Source of the DNA: Candidatus Nomurabacteria bacterium
Lineage (GTDB): Bacteria; Patescibacteriota; Minisyncoccia; Phycocordibacterales; UBA918
Reading direction: 5' to 3'
Length of the DNA stretch: 7,953 nucleotides
Assembly: GCA_943359405.1 (NCBI GenBank)
Contig: CALRHO010000036.1
Location: forward strand, 1-7,953
A program made the translations under genes and the position numbers. This document shows positions 3,467-7,953 of this stretch, in pieces (position 1 is the stretch's first letter; every line of letters begins with the position of its first letter). The notes below the pieces were generated by a model. It saw nothing but the letters and a program-made list of their open reading frames with translations. It searched no databases and was not told the DNA's origin.

Positions 3467-4972
3467 TTAAGAAATAACGGTATCGTACGGCATGAGGTAG
3501 TCGCCAGGTGCAATCTCAGTGCGGGTCTCGAGCTGCATACCAAATTCACCCTCGGTGATTTGTTGCACATCCGACTTGTGCTGCTGAAGATTCTTTAAGG
3601 TCCCCTTACCAATCTCAATATCGCGGCGTAAGATGCGGACGCGCTGGCGGGCCTTAATGACACCTTCCTCCAGACGGCCACCAAGCACATGGACGTTCTT
3701 TTGGGTACTAAAGTGCTTAAGGAGTTTTACCTTACCGGTTACCACTTCTTCTTCGAGTTGTGGTGTGCGGTGTTTTAATGCATCGTTGAGCCACTGTGAA
3801 AGTTCATAGATAATTGAAAAGGTATCAATCTCAACCCCGAGTCGCTCGGCGAGGTCGCGGGCCTGACGTTCTACGGACACATTGAAGCCTACAATAATCG
3901 CACTCTTGGTTGCGCTAACATTTTGTACGTCGCTGGCGGTAATGGGGCCGACAGCGGCATCAATGATTCGTACCGCAATTCGGTCACTTTCAAATTTTGC
4001 GAGCTCATGCTCAATAGCGTCGATGGTGCCAAGTACGTCTGCTTTGATCAAAATCGGAATGGTGGGGAGGTCACTCCGAACATTTTCTCGGCGCTCCAAG
4101 CGGAGGCGTGCTGATTCAGTCATGGCCTCAGCCTCTTTTTTACTGCGTACGGCTACGAAGGCAGCACCGGCTGACGGAATTTCTGAAAAGCCGACAATCC
4201 CGACAGGAGTTGACAGCGAGGCTTCTTTGATGGGTTTGCCAGTAAAGTCTTCCATGATGCGCACGGGGGCCATAGCTGTACCGGAAACAATGAATTGACC
4301 ACTGTGTAAGGTGCCATCTTTGATGATCAGAGTGGCGGTATTGCCACGCTTGGTGTCCAACTTACCCTCAATTACTTGGCCGCGAGCAGGAGTGGTGGGG
4401 TCGCCGGTAAGTTCGGCAAGGTCGGCAGCAAGAATCACGAGGTCGAGGAGTTCTGGAATACCGGCACCGGTCTTGGCGCTGATTGGTGCCCAAGGAATAT
4501 CACCACCCATGCCTTCGATGTAAATTTCGTGCTCAATAAGTGATGATTGGGTACGCGGAATGTCGGCACCGGGTTTGTCGATTTTATTGATTGCCACAAT
4601 AAATGGAATATGAGCGTTCTTGATTGAAGCGAGCGCTTCGAGCGTTTGTGGCTTAACACCGTCCTCGGCTGATACGACTAGTATGGCAATGTCGGCGACA
4701 TCAGCACCACGCAGTCGCATTTTTTGGAACGCCTCGTGGCCAGGGGTGTCGAGAAAGGTGATGGTCTCCTTGGCACCTTCCTTGGTCGTATGTGGTACCA
4801 CATAGGCCGAGAGGTGCTGGGTAATACCGCCGACCTCTTTGTCTACCACATTACTCTTGCGAATGTAGTCTAGAAGTGTCGATTTGCCATGGTCAATATG
4901 ACCCATTACCACCACGATTGGTGGGCGTTTTTGTGGACCGGTTGTGGTTGTGTGCTTTACCTGTTTTGCCAT
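3467..4972 (-). CDS. infB: Translation initiation factor IF-2, short form
   Basis: IF-2 is the GTPase that brings initiator tRNA to the 30S subunit and promotes 50S joining. At 501 residues it is much shorter than most bacterial IF-2 (commonly 700-900). Only about 18 residues precede the G domain, so the N-terminal IF2N modules and the long linker are absent. The G domain shows G1 GHIDHGKS (24-31, Ser instead of the usual Thr), G2 GGITQH (48-53), G3 DTPGH (75-79), G4 NKID (129-132) and SAKTG as G5. Domain II (from about RGQVIEGKLD), domain III (from about PILIKADVLGTIDAIEHEL) and C-terminal domain IV, which binds fMet-tRNA, follow in normal order. The ATG at 4972 is supported by the conserved VVVMGH start of the G domain shortly after it. 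No Shine-Dalgarno sequence is visible. It heads a two-gene unit with rbfA; nusA, a frequent upstream partner, is not next to it. Confidence 0.97.
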   Translation of the reverse strand: MAKQVKHTTTTGPQKRPPIVVVMGHIDHGKSTLLDYIRKSNVVDKEVGGITQHLSAYVVPHTTKEGAKETITFLDTPGHEAFQKMRLRGADVADIAILVVSAEDGVKPQTLEALASIKNAHIPFIVAINKIDKPGADIPRTQSSLIEHEIYIEGMGGDIPWAPISAKTGAGIPELLDLVILAADLAELTGDPTTPARGQVIEGKLDTKRGNTATLIIKDGTLHSGQFIVSGTAMAPVRIMEDFTGKPIKEASLSTPVGIVGFSEIPSAGAAFVAVRSKKEAEAMTESARLRLERRENVRSDLPTIPILIKADVLGTIDAIEHELAKFESDRIAVRIIDAAVGPITASDVQNVSATKSAIIVGFNVSVERQARDLAERLGVEIDTFSIIYELSQWLNDALKHRTPQLEEEVVTGKVKLLKHFSTQKNVHVLGGRLEEGVIKARQRVRILRRDIEIGKGTLKNLQQHKSDVQQITEGEFGMQLETRTEIAPGDYLMPYDTVIS

Positions 4973-5033
4973 AGGGAAATCGACCTAGTGCGCCACCAGC
5001 GGGCGCGGGTTAGTAATTCGTGTTCCCGAGTCT

Positions 5034-5062
5034 AGCATAGACCAAGGCTAATTTCCAGAAAA
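5034..5062 (-). promoter_or_regulatory. Candidate promoter of infB-rbfA
   Basis: On the - strand TATGCT (5034-5039, 4/6 to the -10 consensus) follows a weak TTTTCT (5057-5062) at 17-nt spacing. It would give a leader of about 55 nt before the infB ATG. It lies in the 150-bp divergent gap shared with the cysteine desulfurase gene, for which I cannot identify a promoter with confidence. Confidence 0.35.
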
Positions 5063-5122
5063 GTACTTGTAAATATTGGTCCGTGGGCCACGAGAGGATT
5101 TACTTATCCGTAGACCCGTGCC

Positions 5123-6361
5123 ATGATTTTGCTCATGCAGGAGTGGTTTTCATCATGGCTTAAAAAACCTGTCGCCAAGCGCGTGTATCTTGACCATGCC
5201 GCCGCCACTCCGATGTGTGTGGCTGCGCGGGAGGTTATGGCGCCCCTGTTAGTCGAATCGTTTGGAAACCCAAGTGCAATTCATACCGAAGGACAGGCCG
5301 CACAGTCAGTGATTGAGTCAGCTCGTGCTCAGGTGGCTCGCACCCTTGGAGTGCGTTCAGCTGGTGTGACGTTTGTTAGTGGTGGCACCGAAGCCAATGC
5401 ATTAGCGATTGTAGGACACCTCACGGCCAGGGTGCGAGCCGGAGCGGCGTGGAGTGATTTGGAAGTGGTTTCAACCCCGCTTGAACACCCGTCCGTTTTG
5501 GCGACGCTTTCGGAACTAGCTACCCGAGGGGTAACTGTTCGCATGGCGGCGGTTAATGAAGTGGGTGTGGTTACTCCTGCTGCGCTCACAGCAGTGCTCA
5601 GAGCGCAGACAGCCCTCATTACAATGGCTTATGTAAATAGTGAAATAGGAACTATCCAGCCCGTTTCGTCACTGGTACGGACGGTGCGCGCCTTCACTCG
5701 GGCGCACAACCTGCCAAAAATCACGGTACATCTTGATGCAGCCCAGGCGCCGCTGTGGCTCCCTTGCCAATTAGCGCGTCTGGGTGTCGACACGCTCTCG
5801 CTCGATGGGGGAAAGTGCGGTGGACCCAAGGGCAGTGGGGCGGTTGTGGTGCACGGTGAGGTGGCACTTGCGCCTGTGCTGTGGGGTGGTGGACAAGAAC
5901 ACGGATTGCGTCCAGGTACCGAGAACGTGTTGGCGATAGCTGGTTTTGCAGCCGCACTCGCGTGGGCGCAGAAAAATGTAGATGAACGTGCAATCCGCGT
6001 GCGGGCGTTGCGCGATGCCGGTATAGATCAGTTACAGGCGCTGGTGCCTGGGGCGGTACTCAATGGTCCTGTCGGTGAAGAGCGGGTGGCTAACAATATA
6101 AATATTTCAATTCCTGGATTGGATACTGAATACGCAGTGGTGGCCCTTGATGTGGCTGGTATCGCAGCCAGTACAAAAAGTGCCTGTGCTGGTATCGGCG
6201 GTGGCGAGAGTGTGGTCGTACGGGCGATTACTGGTGATGCAGCGCGTGCTCGCTCCACTATCCGCCTCACGTTAGGGCCAGATTCTAAGGCTACCGATAT
6301 TCCATTGGTTGCCCGCGTCCTTATGGATCAGGTAGCACTCATGGGTACATTGACTCAGTAG
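5123..6361 (+). CDS. Cysteine desulfurase (NifS/IscS family)
   Basis: This PLP enzyme takes sulfur from L-cysteine to form a persulfide for tRNA thiolation or Fe-S assembly. At 412 residues it is about normal length. Motifs in order: YLDHAAATP (22-30), FGNPSAIH (47-54), SGGTEANALA (86-95), EHPSV with the PLP-stacking His121, VNSEIGTIQP (171-180), HLDAAQ (Asp205 and Gln208 contact PLP), the Schiff-base Lys231 in GGKCGGPKG, RPGTEN (263-268), and the active-site Cys355 in KSACAG. The residue before Lys231 is Gly230 where most IscS/NifS proteins have His. I took the ATG at 5123; an ATG at 5135 would trim only four residues, and the domain proper starts near residue 20. No Shine-Dalgarno sequence is present. 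It is divergent from infB and has no scaffold or thiolase partner in the window, so the specific acceptor pathway is not shown. The iscS, nifS and sufS subtype is not assigned. Confidence 0.93.
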   Translation: MILLMQEWFSSWLKKPVAKRVYLDHAAATPMCVAAREVMAPLLVESFGNPSAIHTEGQAAQSVIESARAQVARTLGVRSAGVTFVSGGTEANALAIVGHLTARVRAGAAWSDLEVVSTPLEHPSVLATLSELATRGVTVRMAAVNEVGVVTPAALTAVLRAQTALITMAYVNSEIGTIQPVSSLVRTVRAFTRAHNLPKITVHLDAAQAPLWLPCQLARLGVDTLSLDGGKCGGPKGSGAVVVHGEVALAPVLWGGGQEHGLRPGTENVLAIAGFAAALAWAQKNVDERAIRVRALRDAGIDQLQALVPGAVLNGPVGEERVANNINISIPGLDTEYAVVALDVAGIAASTKSACAGIGGGESVVVRAITGDAARARSTIRLTLGPDSKATDIPLVARVLMDQVALMGTLTQ

Positions 6362-6458
6362 TATTTTTGTTGCAATATAAACATACGCCGTACGTACTAA
6401 CGGTAGACCGACTGACTAGGTTGACTGACAATGTCTGAACCGACTTCGTGCTGTACCG

Positions 6459-6464
6459 TATAAT
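6459..6464 (+). promoter_or_regulatory. Candidate -10 box of clpB
   Basis: A perfect TATAAT lies 17 bp before the clpB ATG, predicting initiation near 6471 and an ~11-nt leader with no ribosome binding site. The -35 region (CTGAAC, 6435-6440) is poor. No CIRCE or other recognised heat-shock operator is seen in 6362-6481, and no clear terminator follows the cysteine desulfurase gene. Confidence 0.5.
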
Positions 6465-6481
6465 TAATTTGTATCCTCACT

Positions 6482-7953
6482 ATGCCTAACTTTCACAATT
6501 TCACAACCAAGGCAAAAGAGGCCATTCGCAAGGCCCATGAACTTGCTATTGAGCGGGGTCAAAATCACGTAAACCCCGTGCATCTCATGGCCGCTTTAGC
6601 TATGCAGGATGACACTGCGGTTACGGCCATTCTTGATCGTCTTGATATCGACGTCATTGCCTTTACCGATCTCCTCATTGAGGCACTAGAACTTCCAGAG
6701 GTTTCGACGAATATTTCGCAAAGTTACCAACTGTACCTTACTCCAGAGTTAGCCAAGGCACTGGAGTTTTCCGGTCGTTTTGCCGAGCAGATGGGTGATT
6801 CCTACGTTGGGGTAGAACATCTCTTTTTGGCTACGCTTGAGTACCCTGGCCCCGGTGCTGAAATCATTGGTCGGGTAGGGATTGAGAAGGCGCGAGTGAT
6901 GAATGTCATTAAAGAGATTCGTGAAAACCATTCTGGAGAGGCTCAGGTACCAAAGAAATTTCGTTCGCTCGCCAAGTATACGCGCAATCTCACCAAACTC
7001 GCACAAGACAACAAACTCGACCCGGTGATTGGACGAGATGCCGAAATCCAGCGGGTGATTCAAATTCTCTCGCGTCGTACTAAGAATAATCCCGTTCTTA
7101 TTGGGGAAGCAGGTGTCGGTAAGACGGCGATTGCCGAAGGATTAGCGCAGCAGATTGCTAGTAGCCAAGTACCGGAGAGTGTGCGAGATAAGGAAATCCT
7201 TTCACTTGACCTCGGTCTACTCGTGGCTGGCACCAAGTTCCGCGGTGAATTTGAAGAGCGACTCAAGGCGGTCATGAAGGAAGTCGAGAGTTCTGCCGGT
7301 CGGATTATTCTCTTCATTGACGAGCTTCATACCATCGTCGGCGCTGGTCAAGCTGAGGGTTCGATGGACGCGAGTAATATGCTAAAGCCTGCGCTTGCGC
7401 GTGGTGAGATTCGTGTCATTGGTGCCACAACTCTGAAGGAGTACCAGAAGCATATTGAGCGTGATCCGGCGCTCACTCGTCGCTTTCAACCGGTCTTTGT
7501 TAATGAGCCGTCACCTGAAGATACCATTGCAATATTGCGTGGACTCGCTGAGAAATATGAGCTCTTTCATGGGGTGCGCATTACTGACGATGCGATTGTT
7601 TCGGCGGTTAATCTTTCTTCCCGTTACATCACTGATCGCTTCTTGCCTGACAAGGCCGTCGACCTTATTGATGAAGCCGCTTCGGCACTTCGTATTTCTC
7701 TCGAGAATAAGCCTGATGAACTTGTTGATGCAGATCGACAGGTGCGCCGACTCGAGATAGAGCGCGAGGCCCTACGTAAAGAGATAGAGACCACTGACCA
7801 CAAGAAGCAGGTTAAGGACCGTATGCGCGATATTGAGCGTGAGATTGGTGAACTCCGTGAGCGCACGGCTGCCATCGAGACCAAATGGAATAATGAAAAA
7901 GATGCGCTGGCTGAGATGAGCAAGCTCAAAAAAGAGCTCGATGAACTTCGGGT
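6482..7953 (+). CDS. clpB: ATP-dependent disaggregase ClpB, N-terminal 490 residues
   Basis: ClpB is a hexameric AAA+ chaperone that pulls proteins out of aggregates together with DnaK. The frame is open from ATG 6482 to the window edge with two bases left over, so the gene is cut at its 3' end. Visible parts: a double-repeat Clp N domain (about 1-145, with NHVNPVHLMAAL and YVGVEHLFLA as the two repeats), and the first AAA+ module with KYTRNLT and LDPVIGRD, Walker A GEAGVGKT (Lys214), Walker B FIDEL (Asp280-Glu281), sensor-1 IGATT, and arginine fingers Arg333/Arg334 in TRRF. From about residue 410 the coiled-coil middle domain begins (KPDELVDADRQVRRLEIERE) and continues to the edge. The long middle domain separates ClpB from ClpC and ClpA. 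The second AAA+ module lies outside the window. The usual Pro in the Walker A (GEPGVGKT) is Ala here, which should be tolerated. Confidence 0.96.
   Translation, partial: MPNFHNFTTKAKEAIRKAHELAIERGQNHVNPVHLMAALAMQDDTAVTAILDRLDIDVIAFTDLLIEALELPEVSTNISQSYQLYLTPELAKALEFSGRFAEQMGDSYVGVEHLFLATLEYPGPGAEIIGRVGIEKARVMNVIKEIRENHSGEAQVPKKFRSLAKYTRNLTKLAQDNKLDPVIGRDAEIQRVIQILSRRTKNNPVLIGEAGVGKTAIAEGLAQQIASSQVPESVRDKEILSLDLGLLVAGTKFRGEFEERLKAVMKEVESSAGRIILFIDELHTIVGAGQAEGSMDASNMLKPALARGEIRVIGATTLKEYQKHIERDPALTRRFQPVFVNEPSPEDTIAILRGLAEKYELFHGVRITDDAIVSAVNLSSRYITDRFLPDKAVDLIDEAASALRISLENKPDELVDADRQVRRLEIEREALRKEIETTDHKKQVKDRMRDIEREIGELRERTAAIETKWNNEKDALAEMSKLKKELDELR

Noticed and set aside
3882..4298. 138-residue + strand open frame inside infB
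   Set aside because: It is an antisense shadow of a strongly conserved coding region, with a low-complexity translation and no family resemblance.
5079..5092. Imperfect palindrome TGGTCCGTGGGCCA upstream of the cysteine desulfurase gene as an operator
   Set aside because: It is a single short imperfect site with no second copy and no recognised regulator motif.

Overview
The window looks like a piece of a small bacterial genome, most likely a Patescibacteria/CPR-type organism. That is an inference from a very short IF-2 without the usual N-terminal region, tRNA genes that mostly do not encode CCA, start codons without Shine-Dalgarno sequences, and tRNA neighbourhoods full of palindromic repeats. 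No 16S gene or other decisive marker is present, so the lineage is tentative.

Layout, left to right. (1) The 3' end of a TrhO-type (UPF0176) rhodanese gene on the + strand, closed by a clear intrinsic terminator. (2) A repeat-rich patch followed by tRNA-Leu(UAG) on the - strand. (3) An FAD-dependent DAO-fold oxidoreductase on the - strand. (4) A stretch with no convincing protein but strong RNA-like structure on the + strand: promoter-like boxes, a 12-bp closing stem around several small hairpins, then an intrinsic terminator (1862-2019). (5) Two tandem ~146-bp palindromic units (2064-2331) whose stems differ by paired changes. (6) A - strand tRNA cluster: tRNA-Cys(GCA), tRNA-Leu(UAA), a terminator, then tRNA-Lys(CUU) with its own promoter. 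A decayed second copy of tRNA-Cys lies beside it. (7) A - strand infB-rbfA pair (translation initiation and 30S maturation). (8) Divergent from it, a + strand cysteine desulfurase, then the first 490 codons of clpB, which runs off the right edge.

The protein genes are mostly housekeeping: translation (infB, rbfA, tRNAs), tRNA modification and sulfur supply (trhO, cysteine desulfurase) and proteostasis (clpB). The oxidoreductase is the only accessory-looking enzyme. The least explained material is non-coding and concentrated next to tRNA genes: a candidate new small RNA, a dispersed palindromic repeat family, and partial copies of two tRNA genes.
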